This document shows positions 36,666 through 49,391 of a DNA stretch of 64,000 nucleotides, in pieces. The notes below the pieces were generated by a model. The model ran no database searches and was not told where the DNA came from. It worked only from the letters and a program-made list of their open reading frames with translations. The DNA comes from Pleodorina starrii (taxonomy: Eukaryota > Chlorophyta > Chlorophyceae > Chlamydomonadales > Volvocaceae): the NCBI GenBank assembly GCA_030267565.1, contig BRXU01000014.1, positions 2,702,001 through 2,766,000 of the forward strand. The letters run 5' to 3'. A program made the position numbers and the translations under genes. Within the stretch, counting starts at the first letter, position 1; each line of letters opens with the position of its first letter.

Positions 36666-37222
36666 GCTTGCGCACGTAGTTTTAACTCAACAGACAGGGT
36701 CGTAAACAGTTCGGTGCCGCTCACATCGACAGCCCCAAAACGTTCAGAGTATAGCGCGGGGAAACCGCAGAGGATCACGAACCAAGCCAGTCAAGTATGA
36801 ATTGTAGCTGTGGGAGTTATCGGGTAAGAGTGTGACCCATGAAATGCGGCTGTACGACCGCTGTAAAAAAAGAGTCTTTACCAAAGGCGCTAAAAGTTAG
36901 GAGTAGTTTCACTGGGGCATTTCATCACGCAATCATTTATGACTGTCCAATAATTCACGGCAACCAGGTCCTATCAGCAGAAGTCAAGGTTTGCGTTGGC
37001 ACACAGCGGCAGCTGCGCTCTTGTCCCGCCAGCTCGTTTAGCAGCGCTCTAGGTTAACGAAAGGCACACCGTGTAGCCTAGCGTGTGTAAGGTTTGAAGA
37101 CAGGCTCCGGAAGGTTCGCGCGCGCCCTTCAGTGTTAGATTCTTGGTTGTTTGAATGACGCCCCTCGGCCGGCTACTGATCCAGCGCTTAAAAGCTTTGT
37201 AAGGAGGCCCTGTGGTTGTGAA
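36666..37222. promoter_or_regulatory. Divergent upstream region, threonine deaminase / SPOC protein
   Basis: 557 bp between the two ATGs. It is less GC-rich than the genes and has no credible ORF. It probably holds both promoters; no box is certain. Confidence 0.5.
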
Positions 37223-40200
37223 ATGGCGACGCGCGAGAGAAGGGTCTCGCGGCCGCCGTTGCGCCTTGCAACTCAAGATGGTGAGGTCAGAGGTCCAAGA
37301 AAGACCTCCAGCGTCAGTGAAGTAACAGCCAGTCGGCCATCCTTCTGAACACAGCTTTGGGGTGTCCTACGACTGTGCAGAGTACTGGGAGCAGGGCAGG
37401 CGCAGGGACAATCGGCCGGTCCGGCAGGTCTACAAATTGCTAAGCCAGAAGGACATCCGCAAGGACTTGGCAGGCCAGGAGGTCCGTGAACAGCTTTCAT
37501 AAGTGCTTCGTCGCAGCAAGAAAATTACTCAGCGCGGCTGTTGTTGACGCTGCCGCCACGTGTGGTGCTTTCGCATAGGTGCACGTTTATTGGCCCGAGG
37601 ACCAGCAATGGTACCGTGCAGCCGTGGAGGAGGTAAATCAATTGAAGCATGAACTGGAGCAGTTCGAAGCCTCGAAAGAGCTCGCGCAGACCCCTCGTTG
37701 CCGGCCCGTTGTGAAGGTCACGTTACAACAGCCGGAGTCTTCCGCTTACCTGCACTACCCCGACACCGACGAGTACGAGGACGTGAACCTGAATGAGCTG
37801 GTTGAGTCCAAGCAGATCGCCGTCAGTGAGTGAAGCCGAGACCAAGTTCGGAACCGCGGACATGCAAGTTTACTTGGCAGCGAGCTAACGGTTGCTCCTT
37901 CTGATGTGTGCAGTCGAGAATCGGTCGTACTATGCCAAGCTTCAACGCGACGAAATACCCGTCAATGCGGCTGATCGGCTGACCGCGGTATATGAGGATG
38001 AAGACGGTGGCTCCGGTGATGCACCCTCCGATGGCGACTACAATGACGAGGATGAGGACAATGACGAGCCCCGGATCTCCCGGGAACATCACAAGCAGGT
38101 ATGGTAACATATGCAAAAGTGCCCTCAGTCGTCGGCATGTCGTCCGCATGTGTTGTCAGTAGGCGTTTCTCGTGTTCCTGTGCGTCGACCTTTCGTGCAA
38201 CAAGCGTATCCAGCACGCTTTGTGGCTGCTGCAGGTTCAACGAGCCAAACGACCAAGGGAGACTGGTCTGGAGCGCTTGGGTAAGCGTGCTGCTACTGCA
38301 GGTTGCGTCGGTGTACGCCGGAGCGGGCTGTCCGGACGACGGCGAGGCGAGCCGTTGGTTCGCGCATCTGCGCTGTTCTTCAAGCCTAATGCACAACCGA
38401 GCAAACCAAGCGAGGCCGGATTGCCGTTGTGTTGGTTTGGTTTAATGCAAGACAGGCGATTGAGGTTACAGCTGCGGATTTTCGTTTATCCTGTCGTTTA
38501 CAGTGGCATCGGTCGTGGCTTTCGCTTTTTGAAGTGTGTTGGTGCTCATCCGATGAGTCTGGCCTACAAAGCTCGGACTTTCAGGCGGTTTTGTGCCTCA
38601 TGTAACCTTGCATCGCTCGCTGCACGAACAGCCCGACGAAGCAAGGTGTCAGGATTTTCATCGGAAATGAGATATGTGCCTGGTCTAGTGCATGCGATGC
38701 TCGCCTCAGCCCGAATGAAACAGCAGACTGGCGCGGCGAGTGCACATGCAAGCGCCCGGGCACTGCCCCCAAAATAGACCCCAGTACTTAGCTTGTACCT
38801 CAACCACCCCAAGAGCCGCCGTCCTCGCGCACAGACGGCCGGACTCGGCACGCGCAGATACACACAGCCTTCGCTGTCTGCACGTCGCACCCGTCCGGCT
38901 GTCCACTGCGGGTTTCAGGCTCCCAACGAACGCACCTACTCTATCCATGGACTTGCGCAGGGAACGCGAAACGGACAGCAAGTGCGAACTCGGGTGGAGA
39001 CGAAGGTGTGTGGGAGTTGCGCGCCCGCCATTGTCTTTGGTTGTACGCGGAGTGCCGGACGGGATGCCTGCCCTAGTATTCCAGCGCTGCCCAGCCTTTT
39101 ATCGGTGCGCCCTCTAAACCGTCTTCGGGCTGACCAAAGTTCGTTCCTGGTGCATGGTCAAGCTGCCCTTGCCGAACATCCCCACCAACTCCTATAACCA
39201 ACTGAACACCTAACTCCTTCCCGTCCCCGCCACAACCCGCGCCGCCTTCCCTTATCGCTTCTGCAGGCGCTGCTCCCCGCCCGGTGCACCCACACCCCCA
39301 CCACGCCCACCCACACCCCCACCATGCCCACGCCAACGGACACTCCGGCGTACACGGCACCCCTGCCGCCGCCGTTGGCGCCCACGCCGCCGGCGACCCG
39401 CTGGCGGCCGACAGCGACATGGCGGAGGCGGAGGCCTTCAAGAACAGCCTGATGAACGCGCTGATGCACAACTTTACCGGGCAGCCGTCCACCATGATTC
39501 CCACGCCGGGAGGCGCCATGATACCCACACCGGGCGCCCCCGCCGGGGGCCCCGGGGTGCACACTCCGCACATGATCATGATACCCACGCCCGGCGGCGC
39601 CGCTGCTGGCACCGCCGGTGGAGGCGAGGCGCCGAGCTCGGCGCGCGGCGCTGGCGGCAGCGCGCGGGGGGAGCGGTTGCTGCGCACCCAAACCAGCCTG
39701 GTGGGTCGGATGGGAGGGTGGGTGGGTGGATTGGGTGGACGATGGTATAGCTGTCGGATGGGGCGTTTGGCGGGGGCGAGTAGCAGGGACACACGAACGC
39801 GGTGATTACCGTAGCCTAACTCTTAACGGGCGTGGCGGGGCGTGTGCGTGTGTATGTCCGGTCGTCGCCTACTCTTGAACGCGCCCGTGTGTTGGATCGC
39901 GCGTTCCCCTTGCACCTCCTTGCCCGTGCCATTACACGTGCACCTTGCCCCGCCCAGCCCAGCCCACGCACCCGCCTGTCCCTCCCTGTGTCGCCCACGA
40001 AACCTGCTGGTGCCGTAACTTTCTTCTCTCCCTCCCTCACGGTCTGCCCGCCCTCCCCATCTTACCTGCCCTCCCGCTCCCCCACCGGCTCACAGCCCAC
40101 CGCCGGCAGTGTGGGCAGCGATGACGAGGTGCGGTCCAAGGTGCGCGAGCAGCTGGCCTCGGCGCTGCAGCGGGCGGTGGAGGAGCTCAAGGTGAGGCCC

Positions 40201-43200
40201 GGGGCGGGCGGAGGGGCGGGGGAGGGCGAGGGGCTGGGCTGGGGCACGGGGTTGGAGGCTCGCTGCTCTGCAGCTTGGGCCGCCTGGGTATTCCAGACCC
40301 ACAGCAGAGCGTACAGGCCTACGCGAGCCGTCTAACGTCGGCTGGCCTGCTGGCTGGCGCGAAGGGGGCCTCCGTCTTGGTTCGCTTTGTGCCAGCTCGC
40401 GCCCACCTCGCCGTCCTCCCTCCCACCTACAACCCAAACCCACCTTTTTCATGCAAGGACCGGACACCCACATCCCCCCTGCACCTGCCCTGTCCTCCAG
40501 AACGAGGGCTGCACGGAGGCGCTGCCCGACCCGGTGGCGGTGGCGGCCGACGTGGAGGCGGAGCTCTACAAGCTGCACGGTGCGTCTTGCCTTGACTCGG
40601 GGCGGGACCCGGGGCCTGGCGCAGGACGTATGGGTGTTCCCTGCTTCCCTTCCCCAGGCTTCCCCTGCTCCCCTCTTCTGCCCGCCTGCCTTTGCTGCAC
40701 CGCCCTCGCACTCCAACCCCCCAACCCCTGCGCCGCGCCTTCCCGCACCTTCCCCCGCACCTCCCCCCGCAGAGAACTCCGTGTCCAAGGACTACAAGGC
40801 CAAGTTCCGGTCGCTGTCGTTCAACCTGCGCGACAACGCCAACCCGGAGCTACGCGCGCGGGTGCTGCGCGGGGAGCTGCCGCCCGCCCAGCTGGTGACG
40901 CTGGGGCCCGCGGAGCTGGCTCGCAAGGAGCTGAGCGAGTGGCGGCAGAAGCGGCAGGAGGAGGCGGCCAAGATGGTGTTCCTGGACGCAGGTGAGGCAG
41001 GCCAGGAGGGGCCGCCTCCCACCTCTGCTGTGTCAGGCTGGAGTATCTTGTGCCGTCGCGTCTCGGCGGCGGCCTACCATGTAGGCAAGACGGCACATCG
41101 TCTGCGGGACGGCGCATCAGCTTCATGCTACGCACACCCTTCCCTATGCTGCGGCTCTCCCTTCCCAACCCCCTCCCCGGCCCTCCTTCTCTTGCCCGCC
41201 TGGCCGTGTCCGCAGAGACGGCGGCCAAGTTCTCAACGGCCGCCGCCGCCGCTCTGGCGCAGAGCCGCATCCAGAAGAGGGAGGAGGACGCGCCGGCAGC
41301 CAAGCCCACCGCCTCGCCGGAGCACGCCGCGCAGGGTGACGCCGGACCCCAGCAGCCCGCGGACGCGCACGGACACGGCGCAACCGCCGCCGGCGCCGAC
41401 TGGTCAGGCGCCGCTGCCGACGGCGCCGGCGTCTTGCCGCGGCGCTCCTCCTCCAATCTGCAACGTACGGCGGTTGATGGCGGCGACGCCGATGCGCCGC
41501 CTGAGCTGGCCCTCCGGACGTCGGTCCAGGGGCCTGGCGGTGACGCAACGGCGGCGGATGCCGCCGCCGGCAGTGGATTGCCGGTGGCGCCGGCCGCTGC
41601 CGCGGCGGCAGCGGCGGCGGCCGCCACGCTGTCGCCGACCAAGCGAACGGTGCTGCGGGCGGCGCTGCCCGCTGCGCCGACGGCCGGCGACGAGACGCCG
41701 CCGCGCGCCGACGCCGACGGCGACGCACCGTACGACCCGGACAGCTACGACGAGCCGTACGATCCCGAGGCGCAGATCCCGGAGGAGAACGACGACACGG
41801 TGCCCAAGTACGACCCGGTGGAGCCCTCATCCACGCACGCCCCGACGCCGACCGCCAAGCTGCCAGGTGAGGTTGCTCGGAGGCTGGAGGCAGCCTGGGA
41901 GGAAGGATGCTGGAGGCAGCCGGGAGGGATGGGAAACCTTGGGCCATTTCTCTCCATTTCCACGCTGTCGCATTGGTCGCCTGTGTACGATTTCCTGGCT
42001 GACAGTACACGTTGCCTCTTTCCAGCACTGCAGCAGCATTTGCTTTGGGCGTATGCGCCGTTGACAGTCGACACACGCCTGGAGTAGACAGTCGACTGGA
42101 GTAGGCAGTGGATTGTTGACACTGTAGACGGCAGACAGGCCTGGAAGACTGCCTTTGCTGGGAACCGACACAGGCGCCCACTCGCCCCCGCCCCCCGCCG
42201 GCCTACCGCTGCAGGCTCCGTCTCGGTGGCGTCGCTGCGTGCCGCGCCGCCGGGCGACGGGCCGGACCGTCAGGCCTCCCTGCCCTCGCCCGTGCGCTCT
42301 CCGCCCGTATCGGCTGTGGTGGCCGACCTGGCGCCCGTCATTCAGCGTCAGCCCGGGGAGGGGCCCATGGCGGAGCTGCCGCAGGACAACGTGGGGGAGC
42401 CGGTGGGTGGGACGCCGGGGAGAAGCTTGGGGGCACCTGGGGGCATGGGCCTGTAGGTGGTGGCGGCGCTGGTGGTGGTGAGGGGATTCCGGGTAGTGAT
42501 GGTGGTGGTGGTTGTGCTGATGCGGTCGCTAGCGATGGCGGTCAGGTGCGCGGGCAGTGGTAAGGGGATAGTGAGCGCGAGGTACAACTGGGCGCCCCTC
42601 ACCGAGTCCAGGCGAGCCAGATGTTAGTACCAACGCGCCGAGCGCCCTGACTCTGTGCTGCCTGGGAGATGTTGCAGTAGCTCGCGCCTGGTGGGACCTT
42701 AGACTGACCCCAAGTCCCCGCATGCCCTTCCCTCCTCCCCTCCCCGCCGCTCTCGCCGCCGCTTCTCTCCCCGCCGCTCCGCTCCGCGACCTCGCAGTTG
42801 TGGACGGGTGTGATGCGCGTCCCGTCCGGCCAGCAGCCCTCGGGTGGCGACCAGCAGGTGGTGGTGGAGGTGTCGTACCTGGGAGGAAGCGGCAGGCTGG
42901 GCCCTATGCTGCGCTGCTCGGAGCCGCCCACGGAGCTGCTGGTCAAGGGGCAGGTGGGGCCGAGGGGGACTATGGGGATTGAGAAGGGGTAGATCCGTGG
43001 AGGCGCACGGGGACGCCTCGGCCGAAGAAAGCGAACCGCGGCAAAAGGACCCGTGGTGACGTTGGCGAATGAATGGGCCACGACAATACTATGGGCCTCC
43101 AAACATACCACCTTAGTACTACCTGTCACCCTGAGCGGGGGGACGAAGGAGACCAAGGATGGATTGAACCGGCAGAAGGGCAGGCAGTGGCGGGGAAGGC

Positions 43201-45570
43201 AGTGGCGGAGCGGGGATGGAGCCGGGGCGTAGCGGTTGCGGCGAGGGGGCTTACAGCCGGGAAGACTGGGGCGAGATTTTTGGTTCCGCGGGGGAGAGGC
43301 GCGCACGCCCGTGCTCCTCCGCTATGCCGACTGTGACGCCAACGTTTACCCCCCGCCTCCCCCCACCTCCCGCGCTCGGGCCGTCTGATGTGCAGGTGAA
43401 GATGTCCCGCGTGGAGCAGTTTTTTGAGGAGTTACGCCGCAGCCGCAGCCGCACCATCAGCCTGGCGCTGGTGCGACAGCTGGGGCCCGAGGCGGCGGCG
43501 GCGGCGGGCCTGGCGGAAGTCGCGGCGGCGGCGGCGCACGGCGGCGGCATGGCTGAGTTCGTGGCGCAGCACCGCAGCCGCACCGGCCTGGCGACGCCGC
43601 AGAGCGCTCTGGAGGCGTACCTGGTGACCCGCGGGTCGCTGGCGGCGCGGCTGCTCAAGACGGCGCGCGCGGTGTGCCCCTCGCACCAGGTAAGAGCAGC
43701 TCAGCTGCTGGGTCCGGAACGTGGACTGAGGGCTGGACGAGGTGGTGGCGTGATGGCTGAGTGCATTAGGGACGCGAGGAGGAAGGGTGGGGAGGGACGC
43801 GGGATAGGAAAGGCATCTAGACCGGCAAGGGTCCCAACGCAACTTCGGTTCTTCGGTTGTTCCATCCCACCCCTCACTCATTAGGGCAACTCCCTGGTCA
43901 TCCAGCATACTGATGTCTGCTGCCTGTGCCCCCGCATGCACGTGCCTTCCGTGCAGCTGGCCATGCTGCCCGAGGACATCGGTGAGGACCAACTGCTGCT
44001 GGCCATGGTGCACCCACGCACCTGGCAGCCCCCGCCACACGCCCTGGCGCCACCACCCAGCCATCACCACCACCACCACCACCACCACCAGCCGTCGTCG
44101 CACGGACAGGAGCCCTTCGGCCAACCACCGCAGGCGGCGACCGAGGTGCCGCCGCTCATTGACCTGAGCGGCCTCGAGGCCGCGGCGGCGGCGGCGGGCC
44201 TGCTGCCCCCGCCCGGCGCCATCGATCCGCGTCGCCGCGGATCGGCGACGGAGGCACCGGCGCCGCCCGCGGCGGCGCCGCCTCCGGCGGCACCGCCGGC
44301 CCCAATCGACTTGGGCGCGCTGAGCGAGCTGGCTGCGGCGCTGGGCATTCCTGGCGGCGGCGGCGGCGGTGGTGCGCCACCGGAGCCCGCTGCGCCGGCG
44401 CCGCCGCCCATCGTCGTCGAGGCACCCGGTAGCGGCGCATCCGCCGCCAATCAGCTCGTCACGGTTGTGATGCAGAACCCTGACGGCACGCTGTCGATCG
44501 TGGCGATGCCGACGGGCGCAGCGCCGCCGCCGCCGCCAGGCGGGGGAGCGCCGCCGCCGCCGGCGGTGCTGCTGCCACCTCCGGGTGCCCTCGGGCCGCC
44601 ACCCGTCATTGGCCAGCCCGAGCACCCGCAGCACTTCCAAGGCCCGCCGCCCCCACAGCACCACCCGCAGCAGCACCCGCATCCACATCCGGAACACCCC
44701 GGGGCGCCGCCGCCGCAATATCTGCCGCCCGGCGCGCTGCCGCCGCCGGGGCCGTACGGCGAGCCACCGCCGCCGCACGAGTGCTACCCTGGCAGCCACG
44801 GTCCGCCGCCGCCGGGAAGGTACGGCGGGCCGCCGCCGCCGCCGTATGCGGACCCGCGGGCGGGGCTGCCGCCGCCGCCGCACCATGGTTATCCTCCACA
44901 GCAGCAGCACCCGCCGCCGCCTCAGCAGCAGCAGCAGCCTCCCCCGCAGGATCCGTATTACGGCGGGCCGCCGCCGCCGCCGCACCACCACCACCACCAC
45001 AACTACCAACCGCCGCCGCAGGGGCACGGCGGCAACGACCCGAGCGCACCGCCGCCGTACGGGCCGCCGCGGGACGGCCACGAGGGCCGCCCGCCGCCGT
45101 ATTATCCCCCGCGGGAGGGCCCCGACGGCCCTTACGGCGGCCCTGGAGGGTACGACGACCCGTACTACCAGCGGGGCGGTGGCGGCGGGCCGCCGGGGCC
45201 GCACGACGGACCGTATCCCTACCATGGAGGTGGGCCCCCGGGGAGAGGGGGGCGTGGTCCGCCCCGCGGGGAGTGGGGCGGTGAGCATGGCCGATGGACT
45301 GGTGGCCGCGGCCGGGGCGGCGGCCGAGGCCGTGGGCCTCCTGAGGAGGACCGGGGCGGCGGAGGTTATGGGTATGATGCATACGGCGATCGCGGCGGCG
45401 GTAGGCCGCACGACGGCGGCGGCTACAGGGGTGGTGGACGTGGTGGCGGCGGCCGGGGCGACTGGGGTGGCGGCGAGCGGCGGGAATGGGAGGGCGGGCG
45501 GGGCGATCGGGGGGAGTGGGGCCGCGGGGATCGCGACCGCGACCGTGGCGGGTACGGCCGCCCCCGCTGA
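37223..45570 (+). CDS. Tudor-like / TFIIS-middle / SPOC / RGG protein, transcription-related
   Basis: Related to the SPOC plus TFIIS-middle proteins (PHF3, DIDO, Bye1, plant SPOC/TFIIS proteins), which act on elongating RNA polymerase II. Exons: 37223-37280, 37381-37481, 37579-37825, 37914-38098, 38235-38280, 38302 onward (end uncertain), 39267-39700, 40096-40191, 40501-40579, 40773-40991, 41216-41866, 42215-42402, 42798-42953, 43396-43689 and 43885-45570; over 1480 aa. Near the N-terminus VHVYWPEDQQWYRAAV and DEYEDVNLNEL look like a Tudor-type fold. VREQLASALQRAVEEL to FRSLSFNLRDNANPELR is the TFIIS middle domain. LWTGVMRV to LAMLPEDIGEDQLLLAMV is the SPOC domain. The rest is Pro/His-rich, then an RGG-rich tail. 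No PHD finger is seen. At least one exon between 38302 and 39266 is unresolved. TGTAA follows at 45985. Confidence 0.85.
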
Positions 45571-45984
45571 TTTGCTGTGCGGCCCAGTGTGGCCCAATGC
45601 TGGGCCGGATGGTCCACGCACACGCACACCATAAACCGATGGTGGCGCGTGTTCTGAAGGGTCGGACTTTTGTGTGGGGCCGGTTTTTGTTTGGATTTCG
45701 CCCCCCTCCATGATTTGGGTTTTGTTGACAGCTCTCGGCTGGAGCGCTGACTGAAGGGGGAGTGTACATGCGTGTCTACCTACAGGCGAGTTGTGTGTAT
45801 ATGTGGTACAGATGTACGGCATCCTCGACGACGCTTTACGCGCCGCAACGCGGCGTCGGTCTTCCCTGCTACTGTTGCTGCCGCTTCCTGTCGTCCTGTC
45901 GGACGAGCATTCGCGGTGTTGTACATTTGCCAGGGCTGGAGCGGGCTTTCCTGTCCTGGCTCGGAGACCACTGCCCGCCCCCGC

Positions 45985-45989
45985 TGTAA
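45985..45989 (+). terminator. TGTAA polyadenylation signal
   Basis: TGTAA 415 nt after the stop of the SPOC-domain gene, on the right strand and at a typical distance. Confidence 0.6.
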
Positions 45990-47324
45990 CGATGGACGCT
46001 CTTGGACGGCACGGGTCGCGAATAAGCGACGGACCGGCCCGTGCGGGGGACCGGCCAATGCAGTGGACCGGCCTGGATGTTTGTTGGAATCACTGGAACA
46101 TGGATGACAGTTTGCCCCGAGTATGATGCATGTGTGTCTATTATTTGTTTGTTCCTGTGGGCCACCGAGCAAAGAGAGCACCTTGGGGAGAGGAGCACGG
46201 TAAAGCTCCGACAGATGGCCATGTGTGTGAGTTGCGCCCATGTGGGTGGTAGTGTGTGTGTGTGTGTCCGGTGGCATGAACAAGCCGCCGCCAGCCGCGC
46301 GCGCTGGCTGCGAAGTGTTGGTGCCGGTGCCTCCTGCACGGTATCCTGTTCAGGCGGTCGCTTGGGCCAGTGCGCTTGGGCCGCCGTTGGGTGGTGTTGT
46401 GTGCGGCTGCCGAGTGACGCGGCGTGTTGGGGTGGGTGATGGCCTGTCTCCCGCCATTGGCCATCAGGCCTCTCGTGTTGTCTCCATGTCGGAACGATGG
46501 ACCGTGGTGACGACGACGACGATGGCGGCGATGACTCCTAAAACCTTAAGTCCCAGTCCTGCCGCCGCCGGGGACACACCGGAGCGAAGAGCGCGTGGCG
46601 GGCGTGGCGGGCAGTGCGTCCCTGTTTCTCGGGCATGAGCTTGTGTGCGAGAGTGTGTACCGGCGCATGTTGATGTCTCTAGTTGTTAACTCCTGTCTTG
46701 TTACGCCGCGCGCCGCTGTGGTCCGGCAGGGACGACTCATCATACTGAGCATGCGCGTGTGTACCTATGTAGTGGTTCCGGTTGTCGGTACCGGTGTTAC
46801 ATCGGCCCCTATCGGCCCCAGACCCTTCGCATGTTGAGTGTTGTAGCGGGTCGCTGTGTAACCTTTCTCGCGACGGCCCGCTTAGACGGCTCTTTATCGG
46901 TTGGCCTTCCGCTGCTGCTGAGCTCCTGTAGGGCCCTGCTGCTGAGTTTGCATTGAAGCATTGTGGCTTGCTGGGCGGACCGCAAAGCGTCCTTGTGCAT
47001 GGCAATGCCGAGTGCGCTTTCCTCACATGCCTGTAAGCAAGCATGGACGGGCTTCTGTCGCCGTTGCAGCTCCTTGCTCCGCGCCGATGTCGTTGTGCCC
47101 TCCAGCAGTGCAACGGCTGGTGCGCCTCGGCCCGACTCGCTGTGGACACTCAGCGGCACCACGCCCGAGCTTTGTGCCGGCCCGTTCGGGGTCCACAGCA
47201 ACAACAGCAAGCTGCATGTGAGGCCCTCTGAAAGCATTGTCCTAGTTCCCCTATACATGTGGTCAGACGTCCGATGAGTCCATGCAGCATGAAGCAGGCG
47301 GCGACCGGTGCAACCTGCAGCAGA

Positions 47325-47403
47325 TCTGACCTGACCTGACCTATGTCCTGACCTATGACCTGACCTACGTATGACCTGACCTATGACCTGGCCTATGACC
47401 TGG
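47325..47403 (+). repeat. CCTGACCTATGA tandem repeat
   Basis: Units of CCTGACCT, CTATGA and CTGGCC alternate for about 80 bp. The motif is the reverse complement of the AGGTCAGG repeat at 6586-6882. Confidence 0.75.
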
Positions 47404-47795
47404 CGAACGTGGCAGGGTCGAAGCTCGGGGCCGGAGATTGTTGCACAGGGCTGGGGGCCGGAGATTGGCGGCAGGAGCTCGGGGCTGGAGATGGATGGAC
47501 GGGCATGGGGGCCGGAGATTGATGCAAGGAGAATGGGAAAAGCGCGGCCATGAACAGAAATATGGCTCAATTGGGGGGTGATCCTAGTGCTTCTCAAGTA
47601 ATTCCAGGGCGAAGGCATGACTCATTTTCCGCATGGTACAGAACAGTGAGGTTTTCGGATATAAAAATTTCTTATTAACAGTGACACCAGGACTTTGAAG
47701 ACGATGTCACTGGTAGACAATAAACATCTTTTTTCTGAGACTGAGCGAGTGTCAAGTAGCGTCTGTATTTAAACGTTTGTACGACGTACAGTCTG

Positions 47796-48173
47796 CTAAT
47801 TCTCCATGCTCAAGCCAGGCATGTGTCCGGAATCAAGGCTCCCACGTGTCATGCTGAGTATCGCGTTCGGGGAAGCATTCGCTGGGGCCTTGGCCTGACG
47901 GCCATCACTCAACACTATCACCGAATTGACTTTCAAATCTGCAACATAGCGCGCGAGCTCGAAGAGTTCTATATCACGCACGGCCTTGATGTCCTCTGCT
48001 TGTTTAATGCAATCCCGTGCTACGCGTAATTGCTCAGAGAATTGCGTGGTCGATGTCCATTTATGAATAGCTGCCTTAGTGACCAAAGCTGCTGGGGCAC
48101 ATATAACGAACCGATACAAGGCCAAGCAGTTATGTGAATACTTTTTATGTGCGCGGGAACAGCGCTGGAGCAT
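47796..48173 (-). CDS. Unidentified ORF in repeat copy 2
   Basis: An open frame of 125 codons begins MLQRCSRAHKKYSHN and ends HMPGLSMEN. The middle is helical and charged (VARDCIKQAEDIKAVRD; ELFELARYVADLKV). I do not recognise it. The first third lies in the segment shared with 25337-26067. There the same frame is stopped by TAG, where this copy has AAG at 48075-48077. The rest extends beyond the shared part. It may belong to the element or be captured host sequence. Confidence 0.35.
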   Translation of the reverse strand: MLQRCSRAHKKYSHNCLALYRFVICAPAALVTKAAIHKWTSTTQFSEQLRVARDCIKQAEDIKAVRDIELFELARYVADLKVNSVIVLSDGRQAKAPANASPNAILSMTRGSLDSGHMPGLSMEN

Positions 48174-48721
48174 GCGTGCCGTACTATTTTCCGAAATAGT
48201 ACGACCTACAAGCGCAACGGTCCCTCACCACGGTCGGCACTCCCGAATGAGTTTCTCTGCCGGCTAGTTCTGCATAAAGTCAAGGTGGATCTTGACAAGG
48301 CGCTGCTGCTTCTCGACAAGACACAGTGGTCGGTGAGGCCGAGCTTCCGAGAGCCATGCCGACGCCGCGCAGGGCCGGCCGCGGTCGCAGCCGCTCGCCG
48401 ACGCCGCACAACTTTACACTCAATATGCAAACAATCAGCGCGATGAGACCGCCATCGAGGGCTTGGCGTACTCTGAGAACGAGCTCTCGCGCGATGCGGC
48501 CGACCTCAGCGCGTCGGGTTCCATTATGGGCAACGACGCTCGCAGGCTTCATCCTAAGGGTTTAACATCGTGCTGGAGTGATACCACATGGGCGCTTTGA
48601 CATTACCGCCTCAAAACATGGTGTGTACGGACCTCGCGCCAACAGACGTCCCCAAAACAGCCCATGTACATTGGGATCCGTTTGGGCCTGCCACTTTACA
48701 TGTAAACGTGAGGTAACGTAA
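48021..48721. mobile_element. Dispersed repeat, copy 2 of the transposon-like element
   Basis: Nearly identical to 25337-26067 with small indels, including 12 bp missing near the left end. It lacks both 17-bp terminal inverted repeats: on the right the match stops within the inverted repeat at TAACGTAA, and on the left unrelated sequence follows. It is therefore truncated, or a different insertion of a longer parent. Confidence 0.7.
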
Positions 48722-48727
48722 GGCTAT

Positions 48728-49391
48728 TATGGGCGGCTGTTGGGGCTGGCGGCTGTTGGGTCACAGGAACACTGCTGCTGGGTCTGGGCTTCGTTCGGGT
48801 GGCTGGGGAGGTTCCTCGTGGCCTGGTGCTGCCGCCGCTGGCAATCCAGATGGGTGGGTGGAGATGAATGTAACGAGCAAGCCGTAGTCGGCTGGTCGTT
48901 AATCGTTTTGTCGCGCATTATAACGAGCATGAACCGGTCATGTATGGGGGCTTGAGCTTGACCGGCGCTGTGGCTCCTTTAGCCCTGACCAACACGTGGC
49001 TGGCCGGACGCTCCATCGTGTGCTTGCATGCGTTTTGAGCTGGCACACTGAAACCTCGGCGCCATCCCCTGACACGGGTACCGTGCATGCCAGCCGGCCC
49101 GAGTGAGGAAGAAGGATGGTGGCGGCGTGTTCGGGGACGTGCCGGAGCCTTGCCTGGCCGGCCCTCCATGACGCAAGCCATGCATGAGCAAGTCGCCTTT
49201 CCATGGTGACAATGTTACATCGATGTTACATGCATATGAGATTTCGCCATCTGCATCCATGGAAGCCGTCATAGAGGAGTATGAGCGGCGGTGTGACCTA
49301 GCCCATTCATCATGCTTCATGTCCGCCTCATATTGCGGGGGACCCATCTCAGCCCGGAGCGGCGCCCCGCATCAACGCATCACAGCACGGC
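48728..49391. other. Spacer between the repeat and the small membrane-protein gene
   Basis: Open frames here have no domain. GGGGCTGGCGGCTGTTG-like units open it, and the two TGTAA signals of the next gene lie at 49215-49230. Nothing else is supported. Confidence 0.5.
49215..49230 (-). terminator. Two TGTAA signals (minus strand)
   Basis: TTACA occurs at 49215-49219 and 49226-49230, about 165 nt past the stop of the small membrane-protein gene. The pair supports a real minus-strand transcript. Confidence 0.5.

Larger units (their letters stand above)
45571..47599. other. Gene-poor region after the SPOC gene
   Basis: It begins with the SPOC-gene 3' UTR. A long minus-strand frame at 46809-47618 has no recognised domain and overlaps simple repeats. 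Short CCTGACCTATGACC units lie at 47325-47403, and GGGGCCGGAGATTG-like units at about 47425-47525. No gene can be supported. Confidence 0.5.

Noticed and set aside
44606..45769. Long minus-strand frames opposite the SPOC gene 3' exon
   Set aside because: They are antisense shadows of the Pro/Gly/Arg-rich plus-strand exon, which fits the SPOC gene and has a TGTAA downstream.
46809..47618. 269-codon minus-strand frame
   Set aside because: It has no known domain, starts in simple repeats, and the nearest TGTAA is only 8 bp after its stop.
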